Origin: Chlamydiales bacterium
GTDB lineage: Bacteria > Chlamydiota > Chlamydiia > Chlamydiales > Rhabdochlamydiaceae
Assembly: GCA_016185065.1 (NCBI GenBank)
Contig: JACPOL010000004.1
Location: 62,001-126,000, forward strand
Reading direction: 5' to 3'
Length of the DNA: 64,000 nucleotides
Both the position numbers and the translations under genes were made by a program. Shown piece by piece: positions 8,210 through 16,485 of this stretch. The notes beneath the pieces are model-generated. The model was not told where the DNA came from and ran no database searches. It saw only the letters and a list, made by a program, of their open reading frames with translations. Position 1 is the stretch's first letter. Every line of letters begins with the position of its first letter.

Positions 8210-8973
8210 AACCACTTTCATACGGAGAGAGAGGCAACCTCTGCCAGAATCCTACCGCAAAAAAACTCTTTCGCATCATGGAAGAGAAGCGCACGAATCT
8301 ATGTGTTTCTGCAGACTTTACAAAAGCGGAAGAGCTATTGAGCTTCGCAGACAAGATCTCCCCTGAGATCTGCCTTCTAAAAACGCATATCGACATCCTA
8401 GAAGACTTCTCTCCATACGTTACAGAAACGCTCAAACGGCTATCAGAAAAGAAGCAGTTTCTCATCTTTGAAGATCGCAAGTTTGCAGACATTGGAAACA
8501 CCGTCCTTCAGCAGTACCAGGGGGGAATTTATAAGATTGCCGAGTGGGCGGACATCACCAATGCGCATATCGTTCCGGGACCTGGGATTATCGCCGGATT
8601 GAAAGAGGTAGGACTCCCTAGAAAACGAGGACTCCTTCTCTTAGCAGAGATGAGCTCTGAGGGGACTTTAGCTCAAGGAGGCTATACGACAAGAGCTGTA
8701 GAGATGGCTAAACGTCACGACGATTTTGTCATCGGATTCATCAGCATGCGCAAGCTCAGCGACGACCCTCGAATGATTCACATGACGCCCGGAGTTCAGA
8801 GGGGCGCTTCAAAAGACGCCCTCGGCCAGCAGTATCAGACGCCCGAAAATGTGATTAATGCAGGCAGCGACATCATCATCGTCGGCAGAGGAATTACTGC
8901 CGCAAAAGACCCCCTTATCGAAGCCGTTCAATATAAAAATGAAGCGTGGAAGGCGTATGCCTCACGCAGATAG
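8206..8973 (+). CDS. pyrF: Orotidine 5'-phosphate decarboxylase, eukaryotic UMP-synthase-like
   Basis: Decarboxylates OMP to UMP. 255 residues. The catalytic D-x-K-x2-D is in LIFEDRKFADIGNTV (D90, K92, D95). Flanking segments GGIYKIAEWADITNAHIVPG, AEMSSEGTLA, HMTPGVQ and DIIIVGRGI closely match the decarboxylase domain of animal/fungal UMP synthase, not the short bacterial PyrF. ATGA overlap with pyrE; its 3' end overlaps the following glycosyltransferase by 17 bp. Confidence 0.94.
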   Translation: MKPLSYGERGNLCQNPTAKKLFRIMEEKRTNLCVSADFTKAEELLSFADKISPEICLLKTHIDILEDFSPYVTETLKRLSEKKQFLIFEDRKFADIGNTVLQQYQGGIYKIAEWADITNAHIVPGPGIIAGLKEVGLPRKRGLLLLAEMSSEGTLAQGGYTTRAVEMAKRHDDFVIGFISMRKLSDDPRMIHMTPGVQRGASKDALGQQYQTPENVINAGSDIIIVGRGITAAKDPLIEAVQYKNEAWKAYASRR

Positions 8974-9946
8974 CAGCCCCTTTATCTCCATCGTAATTTT
9001 AAACTGGAACGGCAAGAGGGATACCCTTGCTTGTCTAGAGTCGGTTGCAAAAATTGATTACCCGCGTTTTGAGACGATCCTCGTAGACAATGGTTCAACA
9101 GACGACTCTGTGAAAGCGGTCCGCGAAAAATTTCCTGGAGTTACACTTCTTGAGACGGGAGCAAATCTCGGATTTGCCGGAGGAAACAATGTGGGAATTG
9201 CGCATGCGCTTAAAACTGGCGCAGATGCCATTCTTCTCCTTAACAATGATACCGAAGTTGATCCCGGCCTTTTGAAAGCCTTTGCGGCGCAACTCAAAAA
9301 CCAGCCCGAGGCAGGGATTCTGGGGGCTACGATCTACCTCTTCGATGAGAGGGAAAGACTCGACCATCTCGGTGGCAATTGGAACAAAAAGAGAGCCGCC
9401 TTTGATTTTATCGGCCACAGAGAACGCGTTACAAACCAAGTTAAGACCCTGGCTCTCGACTACGTCTGCGGCGCAGCTCTTCTCGCTAGAAGAGAGGTTT
9501 TTGAAAAGGTCGGAGAGCTCGAGCCCCTCTTTTTTCTCATCTGGGAAGAGGCCGACTTCTGCATGAGAGCAAAGCGCGCTGGCTTCCTCTCGATGACCTG
9601 TCCCGATGCGCAAATCTGGCATAAGGTCTCCGCCTCTTTTGTGGGAGGCAAGCGCCACACCACCTACTTCTGGTGGAGAAACCGTCTCTTATGGATTGAA
9701 AGAAACTGCTCGCGCATGGAGATCCTCTCTCTCTACTTGCGCGTTCTTCTTCCCGAAATTTCTCACCTTCTAAAATTGCGCCTCTTGAAAGGCCTTCAGC
9801 TCCACTGCTTAGGCTTTCTTCAATCCCCAGAAAAAAAGGCCGAAAAACGCCAAAAGCTCACTCAATACCGAGCCGCCCTCCGCGGCATCTCCGACTATCT
9901 CCTCCGCCGCTTCGGCAGCGCCCCCCCTTGGATCTTCCAAAAATAA
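8957..9946 (+). CDS. Family 2 glycosyltransferase, rhamnosyltransferase-like
   Basis: 329 residues from ATG 8957, chosen because the GT-A fold begins right after it (ISIVILNWNGKRDTLACLESV). The nucleotide-sugar DxD-like motif is in LLLNNDTEVDPG and the acceptor region in IWEEADFCMRAKRAGF. Resembles WbbL-type rhamnosyltransferases of O-antigen/capsule synthesis; rfbB/C/D for dTDP-rhamnose are 14 kb away. It overlaps pyrF, so it is probably cotranscribed with pyrE-pyrF. Acceptor and sugar are not determinable. Confidence 0.8.
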   Translation: MPHADSSPFISIVILNWNGKRDTLACLESVAKIDYPRFETILVDNGSTDDSVKAVREKFPGVTLLETGANLGFAGGNNVGIAHALKTGADAILLLNNDTEVDPGLLKAFAAQLKNQPEAGILGATIYLFDERERLDHLGGNWNKKRAAFDFIGHRERVTNQVKTLALDYVCGAALLARREVFEKVGELEPLFFLIWEEADFCMRAKRAGFLSMTCPDAQIWHKVSASFVGGKRHTTYFWWRNRLLWIERNCSRMEILSLYLRVLLPEISHLLKLRLLKGLQLHCLGFLQSPEKKAEKRQKLTQYRAALRGISDYLLRRFGSAPPWIFQK

Positions 9947-9956
9947 AGCGCGGAAG

Positions 9957-10151
9957 AAGCGCTCGGCCCGGGAAGAGCGCTCGGCCCGCCGGGAGAAATG
10001 GACGTCAATGGACAAGAAACGGACGAAAATGGACGGAAAATGGACAGGCGGGCAAGAGAGAGAAAGAATTCTTTCTTCAGCGCGTGTCCATTTTTTGTCC
10101 ATTTCCTGTCCATGCTCGTCCATTTTCGTCCATTTCTTCCTCCGAGCGCTT
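9957..10151 (+). repeat. Family B palindromic element (phased GGAC hairpin), copy 1
   Basis: 195-bp inverted repeat with ends AAGCGCTCGG / CCGAGCGCTT. The left arm ('G-arm', ending GGACAGGCGGGCAAGAG) and right arm ('C-arm', ending GGACACGCG on its own strand) each carry five GGAC words spaced 10-11 bp, about one DNA turn. Sits between the GT2 gene and sctJ. Other copies: 17727-17945, 40287-40458, 56806-56960; a fragment at 28444-28496. Confidence 0.88.
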
Positions 10152-10218
10152 CTTCTGAAAATGAGCGGGACGATAAATAGGGCGGGTGATATAAAGAGAT
10201 ACAGAGGGTAAGCATTCT

Positions 10219-11151
10219 ATGAACCTATCACGATTGCGCGCGCTTGCAAGATGGCTGCTTTGTGCTGTCTTTATTCTACTTGCAGCTTGCGAAGCCAACA
10301 TGGTTATCGTCAATGATGTCGAAGAGCGAGAAGCCAACGAGATCATCGTCTTTTTAGCCAGCAAAAACATCTCAGCAGATAAGGTCCCCTCTCCTAGTGC
10401 AGGTCCCGGCGGAGGCACTTCAGCTCCTCTATGGAGTATTGCTGTTGAACCAGGTAAAAGCACAGAGGCGATGGCCTTTTTAAATCAGAACGGCCTTCCG
10501 AGAAGAAAGGGAACTAATCTCCTCGACCTGTTTGCAAAAGCAGGGCTCATGTCGTCAGAAAGAGAAGAGACCATACGCTACCAAGCTGGCCTTGCCGAGC
10601 AGATCGCCAACACTATTCGCAAAATCGACGGCGTCATCGATGCTGATGTGCAGCTCTCATTCCCTCCAGCAGAAACCGGTATCCCGGGCGCAGCAGCTCC
10701 AAAAAAAGTCACTGCATCAGTTTACGTTAAGCACCAAGGGGTCCTCGACGATCCCAACAGCCACCTAGTCACTAAGATCAAAAGGCTAGTTTCAGGCAGC
10801 GTTAGCGGGCTCGATGTCAACGATGTGACTGTAATCTCCGACCGATCAAGACTAACAGACATCACCCTCATGCCCCAATCTGAGGAGCTCACTCCCAAAT
10901 CAAAAGAGTACGTGAGCATCTGGTCGATAGTAATGAGCAAAAATTCGGCAGGAAGATTCCGCACCCTCTTTTTCCTCTTGAGCGTCTTCACTCTCCTTTT
11001 AGGCGCTGGAATTGGCTGGATGGTCTGGAAATTCTATCCTCTTCTCAAAAAAGGCAGAGGGTTGAAAGAGCTTCTTAATCCAATCCCCGTAGAGGCGCAA
11101 AAGCGCACAGGAAAAAAAGAGAGAGAGCCGCCTCCAGAAAAGAGAATGTAA
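10219..11151 (+). CDS. sctJ: Type III secretion inner-ring lipoprotein SctJ
   Basis: Inner-membrane ring component of the injectisome (YscJ/CdsJ). 310 residues. Lipoprotein signal with lipobox LLAACEAN; ring-building domains with ANEIIVFLASKNISA and PGKSTEAMAFLNQNGLPRRKG; the segment RKIDGVIDADVQLSFP; and a C-terminal membrane span FLLSVFTLLLGAGIGWMVW near residue 260. Start ATG 10219 is preceded by AGGGTA. First gene of sctJ - CT560-like - sctL-R-S-T, the chlamydial CT559-CT564 order. Confidence 0.95.
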   Translation: MNLSRLRALARWLLCAVFILLAACEANMVIVNDVEEREANEIIVFLASKNISADKVPSPSAGPGGGTSAPLWSIAVEPGKSTEAMAFLNQNGLPRRKGTNLLDLFAKAGLMSSEREETIRYQAGLAEQIANTIRKIDGVIDADVQLSFPPAETGIPGAAAPKKVTASVYVKHQGVLDDPNSHLVTKIKRLVSGSVSGLDVNDVTVISDRSRLTDITLMPQSEELTPKSKEYVSIWSIVMSKNSAGRFRTLFFLLSVFTLLLGAGIGWMVWKFYPLLKKGRGLKELLNPIPVEAQKRTGKKEREPPPEKRM

Positions 11152-11154
11152 AGG

Positions 11155-12021
11155 ATGAATGCTACAGCTTCTATCGTTTGCAAAGCATTTTTGGAGCGCT
11201 CTCCTCCTGAAAAACAAGCGAAGCTGCTCAGATTCCTGTCTGCTCACGACCAGCAAAATCTTCAAGAGCTCCCAGTCTCCTATCACAAAGATCCAACAGA
11301 GGGATTTTCAACAGAAGAAGCTCTGCTGAAAAGGATCCACTACTCATGGCTCGATCCCCTTTTTAGAACTTTCTCTGAAAGTGAAGTAGGGCTCTTCTTA
11401 TCGGCGCTCGATCCTTTGCAAGCAAAAGGGTTAAAAAAACTGCTCCTCTTCTCTAATCATGGAGCTTCTCTCACGAAATTAGGCCGCACTTTTTTACAAA
11501 AAACACTCTGGAAGAGACTTTCTGATGAGCAGATCGTCCCAATAGAATGTCTTCCTGAATCGCCTTTAAACGTCCTGCTAGAGCTCGAAACCGATGATCT
11601 TCTTCTCATGATCAGCTTCCTTGGACTACACGATCTAGGCGCTGAGGTAAAGCAGATCATTGAGACCGCAAAGTTAAAACAGATCTACGCAGCCCTCTCC
11701 CCAAGCGAACTCGCATTTTTAAAAACCCTTCTCCACAGAAAAGAGCCCCTTACATTTAAAAGATTGGATCTCCAGACTTGGGATGGCAAAAAGGCGAGCC
11801 TCCGACAGCTCCTCGATCAGCGAGGCATTAACAGATTGGCAAAAGCTCTCTATCGCAAGGAGAAGAGCCTCCTCTGGCATGTGAGCCATAGACTTGACAG
11901 AGAGATCGGCGAAGCGCTCGTAAAACTTTCCACTCCCCTTGAGCATGTGCGCGCTCAGGAAATCCTAATCGGTCAAGTTACAGAACTACTCCCTCTTATC
12001 CAAACGCAGCAACCCTCATAA
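11155..12021 (+). CDS. CT560-like protein in the type III secretion operon (SctK position)
   Basis: 288 residues, no signal peptide or membrane span, Leu-rich and mostly helical in appearance. Its place between sctJ and sctL matches the uncharacterised CT560 of Chlamydia, which occupies the position of SctK (a sorting-platform component) in other systems. Function is inferred from position only; no motif proves it. It begins 4 bp after sctJ, so tightly coupled. Confidence 0.7.
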   Translation: MNATASIVCKAFLERSPPEKQAKLLRFLSAHDQQNLQELPVSYHKDPTEGFSTEEALLKRIHYSWLDPLFRTFSESEVGLFLSALDPLQAKGLKKLLLFSNHGASLTKLGRTFLQKTLWKRLSDEQIVPIECLPESPLNVLLELETDDLLLMISFLGLHDLGAEVKQIIETAKLKQIYAALSPSELAFLKTLLHRKEPLTFKRLDLQTWDGKKASLRQLLDQRGINRLAKALYRKEKSLLWHVSHRLDREIGEALVKLSTPLEHVRAQEILIGQVTELLPLIQTQQPS

Positions 12022-12026
12022 AACGT

Positions 12027-12650
12027 ATGAAATTCTTCTCTCTGATCTATCAAGGCGAAATTCATCCAGAATCCGAGGAGAAGGTCATCCCCGCAGACCA
12101 GTACAGCATCCTTCTCGAAGCTAAAGAGATCGTTGCCAAGGCAAAAGAAGATGCAAAGCGTTTGCATTTACAGACCGAAGAGGAGTGTGTAGAGCTTCGC
12201 AAAGCAGCCGAAGAGAAGGGATTTCAAGATGGCCTTGTTAAATTTGATGAACATCTTCTATTCTTTGATAGCGAATTGAAAAGGATCCGCCACGAAGCGA
12301 TGCAAGCGGTTCTTCCTCTCGCTTTAAAGGCTGCGAAGAAAATTGTCGGCAAAGAACTTGAAACGCACCCAGAAACGATCGTCGATATCGTTATTCAAGC
12401 TCTTGCACCAGTCACTCAGAGCCATCGGATTAAGATTTATGTGAGCCGCGAAGAAAAAGAAGCGGTTGAAGCAGAAAAAACAAAAATCCGCGCGATTTTA
12501 GAGCAAGTAGAGAGCCTCTCCGTCCTTGAAAGACACGATATCGCTCCTGGAGGATGCATCATAGAAACTGAAGCTGGCATTATTAATGCCACGATCGAAA
12601 ACCAGTGGCGCGCCCTAGAGGCCGCCTTTGAACGCTACATGAAACGGTAA
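12027..12650 (+). CDS. sctL: Type III secretion stator protein SctL
   Basis: 207 residues. SctL/YscL links the SctN ATPase to the sorting platform and resembles FliH. An N-terminal charged helical region (EAKEIVAKAKEDAKRL) is followed by the conserved LALKAAKKIVGKELETHPETIVDIV and a C-terminal domain with DIAPGGCIIETEAGIINATIE, typical of the YscL/FliH family. Starts 6 bp after the CT560-like gene and ends one base before sctR. Confidence 0.92.
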   Translation: MKFFSLIYQGEIHPESEEKVIPADQYSILLEAKEIVAKAKEDAKRLHLQTEEECVELRKAAEEKGFQDGLVKFDEHLLFFDSELKRIRHEAMQAVLPLALKAAKKIVGKELETHPETIVDIVIQALAPVTQSHRIKIYVSREEKEAVEAEKTKIRAILEQVESLSVLERHDIAPGGCIIETEAGIINATIENQWRALEAAFERYMKR

Positions 12651-12651
12651 C

Positions 12652-13446
12652 ATGCGCTCCAAACTTAAGTTCCTTCTGCTTTTTGCATGTCTATACATCT
12701 GCTTTTCTGTTCCTCTTCTCGCTCAGGATGAAGCTCTTCGCTCCGCAGGAATCCCCGCACTTAACCCTGGAGAGGGAGAGCCTCCATCGCTTGTCGTTGA
12801 GCTCGCCATCCTCGCTGGACTCTCGATCTTACCCTTTGCGATCATGCTGCTCACCTCTTTCGTCAAAATCGTCGTGGTTCTCTCGCTCTTAAGAAACGCG
12901 ATCGGAGTGCAGCAATCTCCTCCCAACCAGGTCATTAACGGGATTGCACTTCTGATGACTGTTTACGTCATGTTTCCCACGGGCCTTGCGATGTATAACG
13001 CAGCTGGAGACTATGTAAAAAAGAGCGCCCCAGAGAACCTCTTCTCCGCCCCTACGGCCGCCTTCGTCGTCAACGTCGTAGATAAGGCCAAAGAGCCCCT
13101 TCGCACCTTTTTGCAAAAAAACACGATGAATAAGCACATGACGAGCTTCTACCAGCTCGCTTACAAGAGCTTTCCTGAGAACTTCCGCTCCTCTCTCCAG
13201 CCAAATGATTTCATCGTACTGATACCAGCCTATATTACTTCGCAGCTAAAGGCTGCCTTTGAAATTGGCGTGCTGATCTATCTTCCCTTCTTTGTGATCG
13301 ACCTTGTTACTTCGAACATTCTACTTGCAATGGGAATGATGATGCTCTCGCCCCTTACCATAGCGCTCCCCCTGAAACTGCTGCTGCTTGTGATGGTCGA
13401 TGGATGGACCCTTCTGATTCAGGGCCTTGTTCTCTCATTTAGGTAA
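12652..13446 (+). CDS. sctR: Type III secretion export-apparatus protein SctR
   Basis: 264 residues, multi-pass membrane core of the export gate (FliP-like). A cleavable-looking N-terminal signal is followed by the family motif LPFAIMLLTSFVKIVVVLSLLRNA, QSPPNQVINGIALLMT, FIVLIPAYITSQLKAAFEIG and FVIDLVTSNILLAMGMMMLSP. Forms a complex with SctS and SctT, encoded next. Confidence 0.97.
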   Translation: MRSKLKFLLLFACLYICFSVPLLAQDEALRSAGIPALNPGEGEPPSLVVELAILAGLSILPFAIMLLTSFVKIVVVLSLLRNAIGVQQSPPNQVINGIALLMTVYVMFPTGLAMYNAAGDYVKKSAPENLFSAPTAAFVVNVVDKAKEPLRTFLQKNTMNKHMTSFYQLAYKSFPENFRSSLQPNDFIVLIPAYITSQLKAAFEIGVLIYLPFFVIDLVTSNILLAMGMMMLSPLTIALPLKLLLLVMVDGWTLLIQGLVLSFR

Positions 13447-13464
13447 AAAAGGAAAGAATAGGTT

Positions 13465-13734
13465 ATGTTCTCTGCTGAAATCTACCAGCTCTCCTACCAG
13501 GCGCTTCTTCTTATCTTAATTCTATCGGGGCCTCCCATCCTCATCAGCACCCTCTTAGGCCTCTTCGTCGCTATTTTCCAAGCTGCAACCCAGATTCAGG
13601 AGCAGACCCTCTCCTTCATGGTCAAACTCTTTGCTGTGATGATCGTTCTTCTCGTGATGGGCGGCTGGCTCGGCGGACAGATCATGCAGTTCAGCAGCAC
13701 CATCTTTCTCAACTTCTACAAGTGGGCCTCCTAA
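13465..13734 (+). CDS. sctS: Type III secretion export-apparatus protein SctS
   Basis: 89 residues with two membrane helices, FliQ-like. Motifs LILSGPPILISTLLGLFVAIFQAATQIQEQTL are diagnostic. Starts 18 bp after sctR. The next gene, sctT, is 374 bp away instead of adjacent, because a palindromic element has inserted. Confidence 0.96.
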   Translation: MFSAEIYQLSYQALLLILILSGPPILISTLLGLFVAIFQAATQIQEQTLSFMVKLFAVMIVLLVMGGWLGGQIMQFSSTIFLNFYKWAS

Positions 13735-13778
13735 GAAGGTATAAAGGATTTTCATTGAGTGTTAATAAAAGCCGAAAT

Positions 13779-14058
13779 AGACATGTCGGATGGTGTGTGC
13801 CCTGCCACACCTCTCGCAACCAGTCGCAGTTGTAGATAAAGAGAGGGGAGAGAAGATCGGGCGCGGGCACGCACACGGGCACGTTCACGAAAGAGAGAAA
13901 GAAAAGAGCGTGCCCGATTCTCCTCTCCCGTCTTTCTTTCGTGAACGTGTGCGTGCCCGTGCCGGTGCCCGATCCCCTTCTTTCGTATGTAGCGCAAGAG
14001 GGTCGCAGGGAGGCCCCGAGAGAAAGCGAAGCTTTCCCTTGGCCTACCCGACATGTCT
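13779..14058 (+). mobile_element. Family T palindromic element (AGACATGTCGG ends) carrying a nested family A hairpin, between sctS and sctT
   Basis: 280 bp bounded by AGACATGTCGG and CCGACATGTCT. Its ends (…GGATGGTGTGTGCC…CACACC at the left, …CCCCGAGAGAA… at the right) match the element at 44219-44888. A family A hairpin occupies 13855-13974 inside it. No coding capacity: MITE-like, non-autonomous. A long hairpin here might reduce read-through from sctS to sctT. Confidence 0.8.
13855..13974 (+). repeat. Family A palindromic element, copy 2 (nested)
   Basis: 120 bp from GATCG to CGATC. With the letter code used for copy 1 plus E=GGCGCG, the left arm reads E-A-B-A-C and the right arm (reverse complement) D-A-A-B-C. 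The right arm is thus the same string as the left arm of copy 1, and the left arm equals the right arm of copy 3. It lies inside the 13779-14058 element. Confidence 0.85.
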
Positions 14059-14108
14059 CTTCAGCTAATTTATAACTTAAAAACTATAGAAATCATTAAG
14101 CTGGGTAA

Positions 14109-14945
14109 ATGAATTCACCGACGTCAGATTATCTCTCTCTTGTGCTGAGCTTTCCGAATGTCTCGCCTGTATCGGTGTTGATTTTTTTTCTGCTTGGGTT
14201 GATGAGACTGGCCCCAATCGTAGCGCTCGCTCCTTTCTTGGGGTCGAAGCTTCCTCAGGGCGTTAAAATCGCCCTTGCAATGTCGCTTGCGGCCGTTTTT
14301 TTGCCTCACATCGTCCTGACGAGCACCAAACCAGCAGTCTTTGACATCTCTCTCTTGGGCTACATCTTCAAAGAGCTCTTCATTGGGGTTCTTCTCGGAT
14401 TCATGGTTTCTATCCCCTTCTACTTCTCGCAGGCGGCCGGCGTGCTCATCGATTTCATGCGGGGATCCTCCTCTCTTGGGGTGACAGATCCAACCACTCA
14501 GGCGCAGATCACTCCTATCGGCCTTCTATACAACTACGTCCTGATCGTCCTCTTTTTTCAGATCGATGGCCCCTTCTTCTTCTTTGACGGCGTTCTCCAG
14601 TCTTATACCGCCATCCCCGTCGACAAGTTCTTTCAGGCCTCTTTTTTCACACTCGACGCCCCATTTTGGCAGGCGGTGAGTAAACTCCTCACCCAGTTCA
14701 CCGTGATCTCTATCCAGCTCGCAGCTCCCTCTATCGTTGCGATCTTGATGGCCGAGATGTTCCTTGGAATCGCCAACCGCCTAGCTCCTCAAGTGCAGAT
14801 CGCCTTCCTGGGAATGTCTCTAAAATCTCTCTTGGGCATCGCGCTCTTGTGGGCAGGGTGGTTCTTCATCATGCAGCAGATGGCAAAACTCTCTCTGCAG
14901 TGGCTAGGTGGATTTATGCAGCTTCTAAACACGATCAAAACTTAA
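14109..14945 (+). CDS. sctT: Type III secretion export-apparatus protein SctT
   Basis: 278 residues, multi-span FliR-like protein. Family segments GLMRLAPIVALAPFLGSKLPQGVKIALAMSLA, GVLIDFMRGSSSLGVTDPTTQ and LAAPSIVAILMAEMFLGIANRLAPQVQI are present. Last gene of the T3SS run; separated from sctS by a palindromic insertion. Confidence 0.96.
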   Translation: MNSPTSDYLSLVLSFPNVSPVSVLIFFLLGLMRLAPIVALAPFLGSKLPQGVKIALAMSLAAVFLPHIVLTSTKPAVFDISLLGYIFKELFIGVLLGFMVSIPFYFSQAAGVLIDFMRGSSSLGVTDPTTQAQITPIGLLYNYVLIVLFFQIDGPFFFFDGVLQSYTAIPVDKFFQASFFTLDAPFWQAVSKLLTQFTVISIQLAAPSIVAILMAEMFLGIANRLAPQVQIAFLGMSLKSLLGIALLWAGWFFIMQQMAKLSLQWLGGFMQLLNTIKT

Positions 14946-15011
14946 AAGCTTTTCCCTAGCTATTTCTCTAGAGAGAAATTGATGAAAGAGAAAAAAATCT
15001 CAGTTTTTTTG

Positions 15012-15040
15012 TTGACGGTAAATAAAAATTGAAATTAGAG
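15012..15040 (+). promoter_or_regulatory. Promoter of the first MOMP-like gene
   Basis: TTGACG, 17-bp spacer, TTAGAG. The same -35, spacer length, -10 and following TG occur upstream of the second porin gene (16425-16453), so it is probably a real duplicated promoter. Here the leader to the ATG is ~95 nt and includes an extra segment with a CACATG/CATGTG hairpin and a second TTGACA-like word, absent from the second copy. Confidence 0.65.
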
Positions 15041-15137
15041 TGAGGTTATTAAATGGTACGCACATGGAGACATGTGTTGACAGGTAAAAGTACCACGTAG
15101 TTTTTTTCACACGATCCAAAACCTAGGGGGATCTTAT

Positions 15138-16337
15138 ATGGATTGGATTTTCAAAAAGATGGGGCCTGCAGCGGCTTTATCACTCGTTGCTTTCACAAGC
15201 ATCGTGAATGCTGCCGATGATTCGCAAATGCGAAATCTCGAAAACCGTGTTAACGCTCTCGAGCAGAAAAAAGGCGGAAATGGCGGGATGATCAACCCAC
15301 CAGCTCGCCCTGTTGTGAAAGATGGCGTTGACCTTTTCGTAATGGGTGAAGTTCTGATCTGGAAAGCCAGAGAAGACGACCTAAACTTTGCTACTCAACT
15401 GAACGCAGTTCCAACTGACGACGGAGCAACTTCTGGTAGCGCTGTAAACTTCAAGTCTAAGTGGAACGTTGGTTTCCGCGTAGGTATCGGTTACAACATG
15501 GCTCATGATGGTTGGGATGTAGCTCTTAACTGGGCTCGCTCTAACAGCCATAGCAAAACAAGCAACGAAAACGAGTGCGGATGCGTAAGCGAAGTTTTCC
15601 AGCCTGTTTACTATCCTAAAGACTACGACGCTAACTCTTTAACAGTTCCTCCATATGTTACAGAAGCGCAAGCTAAGTACTGGAGAACTAACCTCAACCT
15701 CGTAGACCTAGAATTAGGCAGAGAGTTCTTCGTAAGCAAGTGGATGACTGTTCGTCCCCACGTTGGCTTAAGATACATGAGCCTCCGTCAGAAGCAGCGC
15801 TTCGAATACGAAGGCGGCAACTTCTTGACAAACTACAGTGCTACTGGCGAAGTTCTTCCTGGCGCAACAGAAGACTTCGTATTCCTGAAGAACAACTTCT
15901 GGGGTATCGGTCTCCGCGCTGGTTTGGACTCTACTTGGGGTCTCGGAGCTGGTGTTAGCATCTACGGCAAACTCGCACTTTCTGCTCTCTGGGGCAAGTT
16001 CAAGTTAGCTCAGACACACACACTCAGATCTCCAGCAACAACAACTGCTGATTCTGATGATGATAACGACAACCGCGCAACAGCGTCTCTCTCTAACTTC
16101 ACAGACACACTGCACGTTACACGTCCAGTGGCTGACTTAGCAATCGGTCTGCGCTATGACACAACTTTCAGCAATGACAGCTGGGGTTTTGGAATCTGGG
16201 CAGGTTGGGAGCAGCACTACATGTGGAGCCAAGCTAAGTTTCTTAAATTCGTAGGCGATCGTTACACATCGCTCGAAGAAAGCAACGGCGACTTCGATGT
16301 AGGCGGCGTAAACATCGGTATGAGCTTCGACTTCTAA
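15138..16337 (+). CDS. MOMP-like outer-membrane porin 1
   Basis: 399 residues. N-terminal signal peptide ending near VNAADD, then a short coiled-coil (MRNLENRVNALEQKK), then a β-barrel ending in the typical C-terminal phenylalanine (GGVNIGMSFDF). The family is the Legionella/chlamydia-type major outer membrane protein seen in environmental chlamydiae; it should form a general or anion-selective porin. A loop NENECGCVSEVF carries Cys residues that could cross-link. RBS GGGGG-type just upstream of ATG 15138. Followed by a strong terminator and a ~88% similar copy. Confidence 0.86.
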   Translation: MDWIFKKMGPAAALSLVAFTSIVNAADDSQMRNLENRVNALEQKKGGNGGMINPPARPVVKDGVDLFVMGEVLIWKAREDDLNFATQLNAVPTDDGATSGSAVNFKSKWNVGFRVGIGYNMAHDGWDVALNWARSNSHSKTSNENECGCVSEVFQPVYYPKDYDANSLTVPPYVTEAQAKYWRTNLNLVDLELGREFFVSKWMTVRPHVGLRYMSLRQKQRFEYEGGNFLTNYSATGEVLPGATEDFVFLKNNFWGIGLRAGLDSTWGLGAGVSIYGKLALSALWGKFKLAQTHTLRSPATTTADSDDDNDNRATASLSNFTDTLHVTRPVADLAIGLRYDTTFSNDSWGFGIWAGWEQHYMWSQAKFLKFVGDRYTSLEESNGDFDVGGVNIGMSFDF

Positions 16338-16362
16338 GTCTAAGTTCCTACTGTGTTAGTCA

Positions 16363-16396
16363 AAAAGGCCTGGGTGTTTTCACCCAGGCCTTTTTC
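16363..16396 (+). terminator. Rho-independent terminator after porin 1
   Basis: Stem AAAAAGGCCTGGGTG with its complement CACCCAGGCCTTTTT around a TTTT loop, ending in a T-run. Same stem as the one after porin 2. Confidence 0.92.
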
Positions 16397-16424
16397 ATTT
16401 GTAGAAGAGAGCATTTCTTCTAAG

Positions 16425-16453
16425 TTGACGGGAAATAAAAGCTGGAATTAGAG
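16425..16453 (+). promoter_or_regulatory. Promoter of the second MOMP-like gene
   Basis: TTGACG, 17-bp spacer, TTAGAG, followed by TG, identical in boxes and spacing to the porin 1 promoter. The expected leader is only ~25 nt, ending in AGGGGGAT before ATG 16486. Confidence 0.68.
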
Positions 16454-16485
16454 TGCGGTTATTCCAACATGTAGGGGGATTTAAT

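Noticed and set aside
8049..8501. 150-codon minus-strand frame across pyrE/pyrF
   Set aside because: Antisense to two enzymes with full catalytic motifs; no independent support.
9095..9658. 187-codon open frame on the minus strand
   Set aside because: Antisense to the GT2 glycosyltransferase, which has strong family motifs; composition is what a mirrored reading gives.
9957..10151. Possible CRISPR-like array in the phased GGAC repeats
   Set aside because: The repeated word is only 4 bp with 6-7 bp spacers and the two sides are inverted; no direct repeats of CRISPR length and no cas genes.
9809..10215. Overlapping frames with repeated MDxNGxxxD peptides in family B repeats
   Set aside because: The peptides come from translating phased GGAC words; similar frames appear on both strands at every family B copy, and none has a ribosome-binding site.
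15068..15096. Second TTGACA-like box in the porin 1 leader
   Set aside because: No acceptable -10 at 16-18 bp, and it is absent upstream of porin 2, while the TTGACG-N17-TTAGAG pair is shared by both.
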